From the NCBI GenBank assembly GCA_963693315.1, contig OY856187.1, forward strand, positions 376,784,599-376,848,598: a stretch of 64,000 nucleotides of DNA, written 5' to 3'. Every line of letters starts with the position of its first letter. Position 1 is the first letter of the stretch. The notes beneath the pieces were generated by a model, which saw only the letters and a list, made by a program, of their open reading frames with translations, searched no databases and had not been told where the DNA came from. Below, one piece after another: positions 36,820 to 48,921 of this stretch. A program made the translations under genes and the position numbers. This DNA is from Diogma glabrata. Taxonomy: Eukaryota > Arthropoda > Insecta > Diptera > Cylindrotomidae.

Positions 36820-37580
36820 TGTGCATATATATATATTAGTCTCTGTTCTTTATATAACTCTGTCTTCCCTTGAACTGCGTTCTTCTTTTTCCTGCTCCAT
36901 ATGTGACCGACAAGCCTTTTTTATACCATCACAACTCTTATTTCTTTGCTCACCACTGCTTTCATGTGGTTTCTTCACAAGAGCTAATTGAATTACACCC
37001 TGATATTTTTTCTCCTATGCGAAATGAACTTCGGAACCTATCATGATGATGCGGGTGAGCTTTTACTTGCTTGTTGAATAAGACTGGCTCAGGTAATCAT
37101 AATATGTGGTTCTGAAACTCAGATTGAGTTTCAGAACCACATATTATGATTACCTGATTAAGTCCACGATATACTTTTACACATGAATATCTGCTTCAAT
37201 TAACCTCTGGGGCATATGACTATGTCAGCCACGTATCCAAGACATTTTATAACCTGGTTATCTGAAATAGTTATAATTTCATCCACCACTAGACTCCACA
37301 CAGGAGGTGATAAGATCTGCAATCTGTGGAGAACCTGTTGTTATGGCAAGGCTGATTAGACAGTGCTCAGTGCTTCTTACTTTTCCATTTTCCACTATTT
37401 TAATTTTCAGAATCTCACACATCCAGTCAGAAGTATTGCTGTCAACAATTTAGTCAATTACAGTATTCTTGACCGCTTCATGTGAGCTGCTCTCGAAGGG
37501 TGCTTCAATATATAGAAAGCCACAAGCAACTACATTGTTGTCCACCGTCTCTTTAAAATCTCTAGTTAGCTTGTACATGA
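36820..37580 (-). pseudogene. LINE fragment (reverse transcriptase)
   Basis: Minus strand. MYKLTRDFKETVDNNVVACG followed by FLYIEAPFE corresponds to RT motif A (normally FLDIEGAFD; the catalytic Asp is now Tyr). Downstream, KAVVSKEIRVVMV and KRLVGHIW match the region after the RT palm. Multiple stops and a 33-bp palindrome (37089-37157) interrupt it. Jockey/R1-like; possibly another part of the same insertion history as LINE C. Confidence 0.6.
37089..37157. repeat. Perfect 33-bp palindrome, 3-base loop
   Basis: 37089-37121 and 37125-37157 are exact reverse complements around GAT. It interrupts the LINE RT remnant. It could be a true hairpin, a templated inverted duplication or an assembly foldback. 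Confidence 0.9.
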
Positions 37581-38939
37581 CGCTTTATGTTTGAACTGAT
37601 TTGGACTTTATACGAAATATAATAATATTATATTACACCGGAAATCTCATAAAAATATATGAAAACTGAAATATTGGCGGAACACTGAATTTATAACAAT
37701 AAAACTACACTTGGAAATCTCTTATATTTTGAATCACAGAAAAATTGTAAAGGAACTTATCAATTGACCAAAAAATAAAAATAATTTAGCTAAAAACAAA
37801 TCAAAAATTATATAAATTGAAATCAAAAAAAAACTTAGATTAATTCAATGTTGAATGTTGATCGGAAATCCATTAAGATGGTTAGCATCTTCCACTAGTT
37901 TTCTCGTTTTCTATCAGGCAAGTTTCAACGAAAGTTATCTCTTCGTATCCTTCGAAATTTTGTAATAAAATTGCAGTCATTGTTACAAAATCACTATTAG
38001 TGTTAATATCAAATCCCAAATGTAATTTCTTATTTTCCAATAACCACATTGCGTGAAAAACTTTTGATTTTTGTGCTTTTTCCGTCAACGATTCCAATAA
38101 TCTGAAGTGCATGTAACAGATCATTATAAACGGCACTTCGTTGTATGAAGAAAAATTCGTTAGTTTCATCATTTAGGTGAATACCAAGTAAAATATTCCA
38201 TAATGTGATTCAATTTTATATACTGAATGATTAGTCAATTCTCACTAACACTCATTACATCAAAACAAATAAATAAATAAGAAAACATGAATATCACAAT
38301 TATAAAACAAATAATTTTATTTTATTTATAATAAAAATGTATATTTTTTTCTATATTTAATTTTACACGGTAATATTTTTGTTTTAATTTTAATTCATTA
38401 CTGAACTTCGATTTTAAATTTATTTACAAATTGTAAATTTATACTAACTAACTCGATCCAAACAATTTGATCGTTTTTATATCATATTATCCTCGATCTT
38501 CTGTTTCATTTTCCATCATTTATGAAAACTTGTATTTTTAATTTACTTGAACTTATTTAAATCATCAAAAAAATGTACAGTGGTACGCATAAATGTCTAT
38601 GTTTAGTACGTTTAGGAGTTTAGGAGAAAATTAATAAAATTGTTATTGAATTTGAAAACTATTATTTTCAGAGTAAAAACTGGAAATAGTCCGTCGTTAC
38701 ATGTTGATCTACCCAGTGTGTTGACTGTCTTCCAAAGAAATGGTGAAATCTTTTCCTCCACTTTTGGAATGAGCTAACATTTGTTGTTCTTCATGGTTCT
38801 GGACTACGAATTCTCACGAAGTGCGGTAACCGTTACTCTTTTTATTTGAATAGGAAGGCTGAGACTATTTTGACTACCCCGGGTGATTTGTACGGCTGTC
38901 AGGTGTTCATAACCCACTTAATACGGCTACCTCTGTAAA
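37158..38939. other. LINE edge, then AT-rich DNA
   Basis: Apart from the RT remnant to 37580, holds a 96-codon minus-strand frame at 37882-38172 (MMKLTNFSSYNEVPFIMICY...) with protein-like composition but no recognised domain, an AT-rich stretch, and GC-richer sequence (38690-38930) that may be transposon debris. Confidence 0.35.
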
Positions 38940-40645
38940 AAGTTTGATAGCCACTCTTCGGTTGTCACTGTCTACCACAACATACCACAACATAAACTTC
39001 AGATTGATAAAAACACCCAAACCCAACCATTTAAGCCTAACTATTCGCCAATTATGACTTACCCTTGTTGTTCTGTACTCTCAGCATGGTTTGGCAATAG
39101 TCCTCTGCCAGAGTTGCTACTTTAATCGTCTTAATTGCACTCAGATAGCTGGTGCCTGGTCTAAGATAGTGGTGGTCCTTCTCCTGATAGATGACTTTCC
39201 TGTCCTTCTTCGCCCCATTACCGTGCAGCGTCATGTGCTCTATGCTTCACTTAGTGATAGCTGTTTTGGTGGTTGGGATAATCCCTTTCTTCGAGGAAAA
39301 CCCCTTCGCAAGGAACTTAAAGTACCACCTGGCATCAGGTTGTTGGTTCCACACCACTTCAGTATAGAAGATCCAGCCTATGGTTGGCCTATGGTTTATA
39401 ATCGCTGTCCTTTCCAAACATTTCTGTTGATCTTTTTGCCTTGTTTCATTGTGTTAACAACCGGAGTTGTTCTGCTTCCTGGCTGGCAATGCTCTTTTCT
39501 GTTGGTTCGTCCCCATCAACGAGCTGATGAGAAAGCTCGCTCATAAATCTGCTGCTTGTGGCTTCACTATTTGCCGCGGTGAGGGCACTCTTTTCTTCTT
39601 TTGCGTTGCTAGATCTTAAGTATTTGTTGCTTTAGCTATTTTCTTTTTTGTTACCACGCCTGACACGAAAAAAGAAGGTCGACCGTCAAAGCTATGATAA
39701 TTTGGTAATGCAAGTTACAGTTGGAGTCGATCAGGTAACCAAATAACATCGCTTGGGAATGGATTATTTGAGCCAACCAGGCTAGGCTAATTCTTAACTG
39801 AACTCTGTTTACTATTTACCCTTACTTACTATTTTCCTCTGTAAATACTAAATAGTGTTCCAGCCATTCTTTAGTTGTCACAGTCTTCCATAACGTTATC
39901 CAGGTTTGAAGAAAAAAACACAAAGCAACCTTTTAAACCAATGTATTTGAAAGTTTGTCCATCTATGCTTGTTCGACTAGCTCCAACTGTTCTGTACTCA
40001 GCTTGGTCTGGCGATAGTCTTCTGTCAAACCTGCCACTTTAATCGTCTTAATTGCACTTGAATAATAGGTACCTGTTTGAAGATAGTGCTGGTTCTTCTT
40101 CTAATGTATGACTTCTCTGGTCTTTTTCACAGCACTATGTTCTCAACATTTCCTCCTTGTGACATGTGAACTACCGGATTTGTTGTGCTCACTGTCCGGC
40201 AATGTTCTTTTCTGTTAGCATGTTGTCTATTTTTCGTTTCTTTTTGCCACAGTGAGATCACAATTTGCATCTTTTGCGTTGCGAGATTTTAAGTATTCGA
40301 TATTATAACTTTTTCCATTTTGTACCCTTGAGTAACACGAGAAAAAACAATTGGAGAGTATCTAATTTCTCATCAAACACCTTTATTCAGAACTCAAGGG
40401 TTTTTATCAGAACTGGTAGGCCTTCTGTTCAACCGATTCATGTTAGACATCACGTAATTTGGCGGTCATAACAAGTAAAACCCTCCAAACCCAATATTTA
40501 AGACCCAACCAATAGCCAGCTGGTCCGTTTATGCTTCTTCGATAAACCCCAGCTTTTACCCCCTCAGCATGGTTTGGAGAAATTCATCTGCAAAAACAGG
40601 CACCTTTATCGCCTTAATCGCATCGCCACACAGATACGGCCCATT
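38940..40645. repeat. Decayed three-copy repeat
   Basis: Copy 1 (about 38940-39700), copy 2 (about 39855-40360) and partial copy 3 (about 40405-40645) share CTCAGCwTGGTyTGGmrAwA, CTACTTTAATCGTCTTAATT-like text and, in 1 and 2, GGCAATGyTCTTTTCTGTT and TCTTTTGCGTTGCkAGAT. The minus strand of copy 1 encodes 60 codons (39052-39234) of protein-like sequence (PGTSYLSAIKTIKVATLAED), echoed in the other copies. It is probably the coding remnant of an unidentified element; the 151-codon plus-strand frame 39091-39546 is its shadow. Confidence 0.5.
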
Positions 40646-42112
40646 TGATAGTCATTTTAAGTTAACCAACCCACCCATAGATTGTTTGTAAGCATACCAT
40701 GTATGGTGATACTGTTGTGCACGACGTGCAATAACACGTGCTAAGCCAAGTGTAGTGCAATAACACGTAGATCTGAAAGAGTAAAGCGTTGTGAAGCACA
40801 TCATGATCAATCGTTTGCCTATTTTGAAAGTTTTTTAACGATTTTTTTTCTAAAATCTTAATCTAGATTACAATAAATGCTAAACGGAAACTCTGGACAT
40901 CTACAATATATAATCAAAACTAGCTGAAATAAGCTGATTGTTACATAACGCTGAAAATAAACCAACAACACTTAAGCGATTATTATCATACAACACAAAC
41001 TTCAGCATGGTACATGTTTCGGTGTTCCCTTTCAGTTGACATGTCATTTGACAAAATTGGTAAGAATTCGTTATGCTAGATTTTTAACGCGTTGGCACTA
41101 TGAAACAGTCGTTTAAAAAAAGACGTACATTTCAAGTTTTGTTTATATTGTCACGGTAACAATAAATCATAAATAAGTACAACATATAATTCTATTTAAT
41201 TCATTATAAATCAAAGCCAGTCAAAAACAAATATTTTTGTTTTGTATTTGTTATTGCATTACAATCTTTTGCAGAAGGAATATATGAGCAATTTCACGCA
41301 AGTTCAGCAAATTTTTGGGAAATTTTGACTTGACCCCTTTTAATTTTGATTATTTTTTGTTTATAGATAGTCTTTCATAAATAAAAAATAAAAGCTCTCT
41401 TCGAATTTTTTTTTTCGACCAGGAGTCTTCACAAGGTGCCCCTCAATTTTTTGTTATTTTGTGATGTGAGTGCATTTTGACGAGCGATTGTAGAAAAACT
41501 ACTCAATCGATTTTCATAAATGATATGTCGTTGAATAGGTATTAGAACAAAGTTATTAAAAATGTACACTGTTAGTTTTTTGAAATAATTTTTAACAGTG
41601 TAACATAAGAAAAAAACGGTGTAATTGAAGAAAAGATGGCGCTACACCTTTTTTTTTGTAAACTAAATTGAAGCTTATTTTATATCTAACTACTTGTGAA
41701 AGTTTAGGACTAGCATTATTTTTTGTTTTAAAGATAAAATTCGTTGTGCATATGACTATCGGGAATCAGTTGTTTTTGTTCTGAAGGAAAATTATAAAAG
41801 TGGCGTTATAAAGTAAGAGAATTTTTTTTTATGTTAAATATCAAATATTTTATTATTAAATGAACTTTTTAAAATATAAAAATTATATATGTAGTACAAT
41901 AAATAAAATAAATACAATTGTTAAAAATGATTTACTTATTTTACAAACAGAAGTTTCTTTTGAATAGGAAAATCTATTTAGGAACTTTTGACTGGAGAAG
42001 TATTATGTTCGTATTATGTTATTATGGAATCATAAAGTAAAAGATTGTATTTTAACATTAAATTACAAATATTTAAAGCTATAAAGAAAATAAATAAAGT
42101 TATTAAAATTTG
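40646..42112. other. No gene seen
   Basis: GTGCAATAACACGT is duplicated near 40728 and 40757. The rest is AT-rich without long frames. Confidence 0.4.
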
Positions 42113-42394
42113 GAAAAACATAAAATTAATAATTTGTATGACATGAAATTTTATTATTATTATAGAGAATTATGGCATTATAAGTTTGTCAAAAAAATGT
42201 TGTCAAGTGTGTCAAAAGAAAGATTTTTATTTATTTTTTTACCTAATTTTTTAGAAAAACATAAAACTAATAATTTGTATGACATGAAATTTTATTATTA
42301 TTATAGAGAATAATGGCATTATAAGTTTGTCAAAAAAATAATGTCAAGTGTGTCAAAAAATGGTTTCATTTATTTTTTTAGCCAATTTTTTGAA
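42113..42394. repeat. 141-bp tandem duplication
   Basis: Units start at 42113 and 42254 (GAAAAACATAAAAYTAATAA...). The 67-codon frame 42110-42313 exists only because 141 is a multiple of three. Confidence 0.9.
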
Positions 42395-42439
42395 AAAAAT
42401 ATTTTGTTGTTTTTATGACGTAAATGTAATTGAAATGAA

Positions 42440-42790
42440 ATTGGACATAGAAAATTTTGAATTTGTTATAGTTTTTGAAATGTTTTTGGAATTTTGAAAA
42501 AGGTTTGTATATTTGATTTTGTAATAATTTTTGGAATATTTTTAGAATTTCGAAAAATTTGAAATTTTTGATTTTATTATAATTTTTATAATTTTGGAAA
42601 ATGTTACAATTTTTGATATTGTTATAATTTATGTAATATTTTTAGAGTTTTTGAAAAAAGTTTTAATATTTGATTTTGTAATAATTTTTGAAATATTTTT
42701 AGAATTTTGTTTGAAAAAAGTTTGAATTATTTTTTATTGATTATTTAATTTTTACAATATTTTTGAAATTTTGAAAGAAATATGAATTTG
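42440..42790. repeat. AT-rich minisatellite, about 60-bp unit
   Basis: Five or six diverged copies of a GAAAAAG-TTT-ATTTGATTTTGTAATAAT-TTTTGGAATATTTTTAGAAT-like unit. Confidence 0.7.
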
Positions 42791-44424
42791 TGATTTTCAA
42801 ATAGTTTCTCGAAACGCTACTGATTGTTTAATCTTTTCATTAAATTATGTTAATTTGACAACGTATTGATGTTTCGTGTTAGTTTTGTAATACATATCTA
42901 AACAGAGATAAAAAAATACATGTACTTTAACAAAGAGTTATGTTTGATATACATCGCTGCCGAAAACTAAAAACCATGTCCCCATAAAAGTTTTTTGCCG
43001 AAAACTATATCAAAATCTTTAACCCAGACCGAAGTCAAGTCTTGATATCTCAGAGCTTGAGATTTCAGCCCCACCATATTTTTATACCTGTGAATTAAGT
43101 TTCAAGTGCATTTAATAGAAATAAATATTGGACACAACTAATCAGTTATCGAATCCAGTAGAAAATGCGAAAATAACGTTTATCGAATTTAGAGTAACGC
43201 CAATCCGAAGTAGAATGATCCGAAGTGGAAAGTAGAAAAACGTAACAACATGATATTAACACATAAGTTGCGTTCGATTTGACTAAAGCAACTTATTTAT
43301 GAACAATTGTATGCAACTGTTGTTGTTTTTTCAATAAATTCTGTTATTCTGTCAAATCGAACGCTAAAATCAAACTAATAACAAATAGAAGCCCGAGAAC
43401 AGATGTCGCTACAATCAAACTATTCAATAAATTTTCATTGAATTCATTACAATTGTTATTATTATTTTGTTCTTTGTATGCGGGATACGAGTATGTAAGT
43501 CTCTTTCACTTGTCACTCTAATTCGTATTCCCTTATTTTAAAATATATTTACTTTTCTGTTAAATGGCGGTAATACACTTTATATTTTTTTATGTCAATT
43601 TAAATAAATAACTTAAAATAATAAAAAATTGCACGTATGTAAGTACGGATGTATTGTTTTGTAATAAACTAAGTTGCAGGTATATTGACAAGGGTTGTCT
43701 AATAAAAAGATCCTCTTACAAAAATGGGATAACCAATGTTATTACAATACATGCAAACATTTAACAATCCAACAATATCTTTGATCTTCTTCAGAAATTT
43801 TTGAAGTTTATCCTTCATGGCTAAATCATTTTTGAGCTTCCCTTGTATCTGTTCGTATTGATATATTGTCTTAATGTTTATTTGTTTATTTTCTACTATA
43901 AATAATGACTCGAATGATTGAATTATTTGTAAATTTAAGTTTTCGATTACACAATGAATCCTTTATTTTTCTTTATAATTTATTACGATCAAGACAATAT
44001 TTTTGGTTTTAATTTTAAATTAAAAGTTAAAATTTTTTAAGAACATTAAACAAAAAGCTTGTAATATATATAAATTACATTCGACAGAAAAACGTATAAC
44101 GTGGTTTTGCTTTTTATTTTAAACCACCGTCGTCTTACTAAATGAAATATATAAGCACAAAAAAAGGAAATAGAATAAGAAAATAATAACCCACATAGTA
44201 TTGCCTCGATATGTATTATTATTACGTTAAGTTTTGCTTCTTTTCGGATAAGAATATTTAAAGAAAAGACATAATAGTGGAATGGATTAAGATGTAAATT
44301 AAATGTAAGATATTCTAGTTATACAATATCTGATAGAACCGGTACAATAATTCTTAACCCACATTTTTTTTTATTATTTATTACATATCAGTTACAATAT
44401 TTTTTTGTTGTTTTACTATTAAAA
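42791..44424. other. No gene seen; repeat piece and small hairpin
   Basis: About 43006-43060 resembles 1876-1945 (cTTAACCCAGmCCGAAGTC and CTTGATATCTC). A small inverted repeat lies at 43270-43365. Otherwise AT-rich. Confidence 0.45.
43270..43365. repeat. 14-bp inverted repeat, 96-bp span
   Basis: GCGTTCGATTTGAC (43270-43283) and its exact reverse complement (43352-43365). Possibly a very small MITE; no target duplication seen. Confidence 0.6.
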
Positions 44425-44490
44425 ATGATGTATTGTAAAGGAAATGATGATAGAATTATTAATATTCGTTTTGATGAGTTAGATCTTAAG
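44425..44490 (+). CDS. Possible first exon (22 codons)
   Basis: Starts ATGATGTATTGTAAAGGAAA and encodes MMYCKGNDDRIINIRFDELD-LK, followed directly by GTGAGC, a good splice-donor match. No downstream exon was identified before the LINE debris begins, so this is speculative. It may equally be chance. Confidence 0.12.
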
Positions 44491-45400
44491 GTGAGCACAT
44501 TTTTTAATGTTATGTTGGATTTTGATTTACTGATATAAATTATTCGATTGCAGTTATACTTTTGAAGTAATAATTTTATAAGTTTTATAGTTGGTTTCTT
44601 GAAATGACATGAAAAAAGAGAAAACTAGAACATTAAAATCAAACGTAAACCTAATGGTAAACTATTAAAATTTGCATTTACACATCAATTTACACGGGTC
44701 CACAACACCTTAGGATAATGCGGTATAGAAGACCAAAAAAGTCATCCATCCAATTGAGAGGGAGCCACAGCATCCAAAGCAGGATGCTATATATAATGCT
44801 GCATTAACAATGTGCAAGGTTGCAGTTTTGGCAGGGAACTAACCCCAGACGAAAAGCTGGGTTTGGAGGTAATCAGTCAGGGTTTCAAATCATGGTTTGT
44901 TGTTATAGACTACCACGACTGACTGTCTCGTGTCGGTATTACCAAATGGAGGATTTCGAACCAATTCAATTGTGATAGGATTGGGAGATGATATTCCCGC
45001 TTCCCACAAGACCACTTTTCTATCAAGAAGTGCTGATCAGACCAGCGAAAACTTTCTAGTACCATAAGAACCACAAAATAAGATGAACATCAATAAATGG
45101 AAGGTCTTTAGTAGGCAGGATGAGGAAACAATTTCGGTGGCAGAGAATATCCCTAACTACAGCATTGCCAAGGTCAATGTGCATTGGTCCTAGTTACGGA
45201 GAGGAGGGCAGGTGGTATTCCAAGAGAGCTATTACCGATTTCACCACTTCTCAAGTGGCCCATGGAACCATAAATACATCCACTTCGGCTGAGAAAAATA
45301 AATGTTATAGGAGATGCCGGGATACATGGCAAATGTCATCGAGGAGGGACACAGATTATTGGATAAAGGAATACAGATGCCCCTTGCTAACAATCCATAA
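44491..45400 (+). other. Possible LINE D ORF1 region, decayed
   Basis: Higher complexity than the flanks from about 44690, immediately upstream of the endonuclease start. The 94-codon frame 45120-45404 is unrecognised. No zinc knuckle was found. Confidence 0.3.
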
Positions 45401-45780
45401 ATGAAAGCAACAGGTAACCTGCGTATGACTCAAGCGAATTTTCACAACGTCATAGCAGCGTAAGTTGTGGTGGAAGAACATTCACTAAGAAACATGTGGT
45501 GCTCTCAATAATACAAGAGCGTTGGCTTTACAAAAACAGAGTGAAGGGTATGGCAAACAGCGAGGCTAAGATAGTATGAGATACTCATGTAAACTCGCCT
45601 AGAGTATGCAATATGATTAGGAAAAACACTTAGATTTCCTCACCATACAAGTTACTATCGCACTCGGAAACATTTGCCACAAGATAGTGGTAACGTCTTT
45701 AGTTCTCTTTACCCGAATTACCCTCGTTTCGCAACCCTAGGAACTCAATGTGGAACTTATTTGAATGAGAACTTTACAAA
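45401..45780 (+). pseudogene. LINE D: endonuclease N-terminus
   Basis: ATG at 45401 begins MKATGNLRMTQANFHNVIAA, which matches the LRxxQxNLHxxKAA start of AP-type endonucleases in jockey/R1-like LINEs. Further blocks follow (including a KxRVxGL-like region) with several in-frame stops. It then breaks off; about 1.5 kb of AT-rich and repeat DNA separates it from the RT remnant at 47290. Confidence 0.55.
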
Positions 45781-46400
45781 AGGTTTAAATCTAGTTGTTA
45801 CGAAGAGGTTTTCTTTAAGATAATTTTTAACCTCCGTGTTGATACGTTGGTTTTACCGATCCGAGACTATCGATGTAAGCACCGTCCATTCTGTTTCATG
45901 ATGTAATAATAGTAATAACAGTTCAGTGGATTCTTTTATCGTTCCTTTTTTTCTATTTTCGTTAACTTTTTTGATATATAGACTGGCGAGATAAGAAATT
46001 GAATGAGTTGTGAAAAAAAGATTGACATATAACTAAATACACGTCATTTAATTATATCTATATTAAAGTTTTTAAATTTGTTTTATGGAAAAAAAACTCG
46101 AAAAATTAACCGGCGGTCGTCGATGTCAAGCTGAAATAATTAGTTGTGTCTCGTACATTATTTGGGACAGGTTTAATAAAACTTATTGATAGTCGAATTG
46201 TTGATAGTTGGAAGTGAAGGAATAATTATGATGACATGATGAACATGTTATTGGTTTTCATGGTTCGTGTTTTGACGGTGGAGTTACGAAATAAAGGGGA
46301 AAGACATATTGAATATTTTTATCTCTATACTTGAATTTTTTATAACATCTAATAAAAAGCACAGTTTTGAATCAGTTTTGGTAATTCCTGTAAGTTATTA
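45781..46400. other. AT-rich DNA between LINE D pieces
   Basis: No coding signal; probably part of the sequence inserted into LINE D together with repeat L. Confidence 0.4.
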
Positions 46401-47010
46401 GTATTCATGTTCAACAACCGTCTGCACCATTGGCGCAACGATTGACTGTTATATTGATTTATTAGTGTTCATATTCAACATTCGCCGGTACCATTGGCGC
46501 ACCGATTTATATAGTATTATATTATTGTTATTCCTCAAAAATTGCCTGCACGTTGGCGCAACGACTTTTATTATATTATTGCATAATCAAGAGTGTTGAA
46601 CAATCGGATGTACCATTGGCACAACGATTGGTGGATTTATTACATTAATTACTACATGTGATTCATCATGCTTGGCTAGTGTTGAGGAAACATGAAGAGT
46701 TGGATAAAATTTAAATAATAAGAATGACAAAACATTTTAATTTTTAAATGTAATAATTATATTCGGTGTGGCTTGGGTGATGGTCTTGGTTCCTCCGATT
46801 TTTGGTTTCGTCAGAGTCCGTATTCTTTGCTTATTTGAATCCCTCTTCTTGTGAAACTTTTGCGTACATTTGTGACGGGCAGAGTAAAAGCAAAATTAAA
46901 CTCACAGACTGAAGCCAGTCGGAAATTTATATCTCAAGGTACGAAATTGCTCTTTTGTTCCTGATAGTGATTCCACTTTCAGGAAGGCACGTTGTTCATT
47001 ACATAGTATC
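46401..47010 (+). repeat. Dispersed repeat L, copy 2, with TGGCGCAACG tandem
   Basis: The 5' part carries four diverged tandem units (TGGCGC anchors at 46431, 46495, 46554; TGGCAC at 46617; spacing 64, 59, 63). Each reads about TTCAACAATCG-CCTGTACCAT-TGGCGCAACGATT. The 3' part (46660-47010) includes TGATGGTCTTGGTTC, GTCAGAGTCC and ACTTTTGCG and matches 56990-57335, where two tandem units precede. The TGGCGC words resemble retrotransposon primer binding sites, but no LTR was identified. Confidence 0.65.
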
Positions 47011-47289
47011 AGTTAGAAGGACAGTTAAACATAATAATGCACCAGAACCAGCTTTACCGGAGGCAACGCTACCAATTATTAAGGCACTCGAAGTCAGTGC
47101 CCAAATATTACCTTAGGGTGCTTACCACTTAATATAAAAAATCAGGGGGGTTACGGGTAAGTAGCTTCGGAACCTTCTGTGATAATATATCTGTAACGGC
47201 AGTAGCACCTAGGTGTCATAAGGTTCTGGTGGAAGTTGGTGCTGAGATTTAAACTTCGTTGAGAAGGCCAAATGGAACGTTTAGGGATG
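47011..47289. other. Unassigned, probably LINE D linker
   Basis: More balanced composition than its flanks, no clear motif. Confidence 0.3.
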
Positions 47290-48850
47290 ACGAGCGGCAG
47301 TGAGCTGCTCTTCTTCTAGAAACACATTTGCGAGGATGCATTAGCCCGTGCGCTTTAGATGCTAGTTATAAAAGAAATAAAAGACTAAGTCCAGAGGACT
47401 GGAAAGAGGCTGGAATGCTTTTCACGGAGGAGCACATTAAGTAGGCTGTAGGCACCTTCCTGCCATACAAATCATCAGGGGTGGACGAAATAGTCCAAGT
47501 CGTAAACCAACTGTTACCTCACTTCCTGGAAATATTCAGAAGCAGTCTAGCGCTTGCTTATATTCCAGAACCAAGGCGAAGGGAAATAGTAATTTCAAAA
47601 GTAGGAAAATTTCGCTCACCCGAGGTCTCAGAGACCCATCAGTTTAACTTCTTTTATTTTAAAAAGGATGGAAGGGGTAACTAAAGGCCATATAAAAACT
47701 AGGACAAATGGAGAGGTCAAAAAGACTTTAATTGAGTAAAAGGTTGACAGCACCACAACTGACCGGATGTGTGAGATGTTGAGAGCTTGAGTAGCATAAA
47801 CTAAGGCTGGTGATTGTAAAATAAGTCCGCTGGGCGGAGTCATATCACCCCCTCATGTGGAGTCTAGTGGGCCAACCAGGATATAAAAAGTCTTGGATAT
47901 TCGGATGGCATAGATGTAATTATCGCTAGAGCCTTACTCGAGGAGACAATCTATGATATTGTGCAAAGGGGATTTAATATGGCAGACACTTGGTGGACCT
48001 TTATTGAACTGAAACTCAATCTGAGTAAAACTACGTTGTCCCGTTCACCAAGAAAAGAGAGCTCAACATGAAACCTATCATCGTGAGGAGTTCCGTAATT
48101 GAATCCGCACAGGAGACAAAATGTCTTGGTTTAGTTCTAGATGGCAAATTTCAGTGGAGAAACCACATAAAAGCAGTGGTAAACAAAGCCATAAGAACTA
48201 AAATGGTGTAGAAAAGCGTTGCGGGTAATATATGCGGTTGAAGCCCAGGTATCCTAAGGTGGATCTATACCACAAAATAGAGACAAATCTACACGTACGA
48301 AGCAGTTGCATGACACAGATGAACTCAGTTTAGCTCTGGGAAGAAGTAATTAAAAAAAAGGCAGGAGCTAGCCTGTATCTACATAACGGAACCAATGAGA
48401 ACATGTTCTACTCCGCTTGCATAGTTAAGAGCTTAACCAAATAAACCGCAAACTGAGGATTAGCATGGAGAGTATGGGCAAGGGAATTGTCATATAGTCT
48501 GAACATCGAGAGAGACTTTCAAGTAAGAAGCCCTTGCTTGAGTTTCCTAAAGACGGTATGATTAAGCAGTTCAACTTCGGTAGAAAATATACATCTAGGT
48601 TGAGCGACAAAGCGGAGTAGAGCAGTGAGTTAACTATGTATTATTTGAGTAATGACATAATCAAATGGTACGGGAATGGGTCAAAAGCCAAGGATGGGTT
48701 GGCGCAGGAGCATTTAAACCAAAAGTCAAATTGTTTGAGGATGAAAAAAAAGTGTCTTCTAAGCTGAAAAATCCATCTCCGAACGAAATTATTATAGAAT
48801 GCTCCAAAGTCTGGGATAAAACCACAGGTATAAAGCAACCTAAGTAGTTA
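47290..48850 (+). pseudogene. LINE D: RT and RNase H remnants
   Basis: Plus strand, many stops and frameshifts. At 47450-47684 the start of RT is readable (SSGVDEIVQV, FLEIFRSSLALAYIPEPRR). At about 47890-48060 comes the region around the YxDD box, now reading GYSDGIDVIIA, then LKLNLSKTTL. At about 48115-48190 comes a CLGLVLDGKFQWRNHIKAVV block. At about 48655-48720 an RNase H start reads IKWYGNGSKAKDG, with the catalytic Asp of the usual WYTDGSK motif replaced by Asn. The order RT then RNase H fits I/R1/LOA-like elements. Confidence 0.7.
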
Positions 48851-48921
48851 ATTGGGTTTTTAAATAAAAAGAGAGCACTATACTGTGATATAGGCGGAAT
48901 ATGAGCAAACTGAGAATACTG

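Noticed and set aside
37882..38172. 96-codon minus-strand frame with protein-like composition
   Set aside because: No recognised domain, no splice or promoter context, flanked by transposon debris; left uncalled.
39091..39546. 151-codon plus-strand frame
   Set aside because: Antisense shadow of the more protein-like minus strand in a decayed repeat; not conserved in the other copies.
42110..42313. 67-codon plus-strand frame with repeated peptide
   Set aside because: Created by the 141-bp tandem duplication, which preserves frame; no coding signature.
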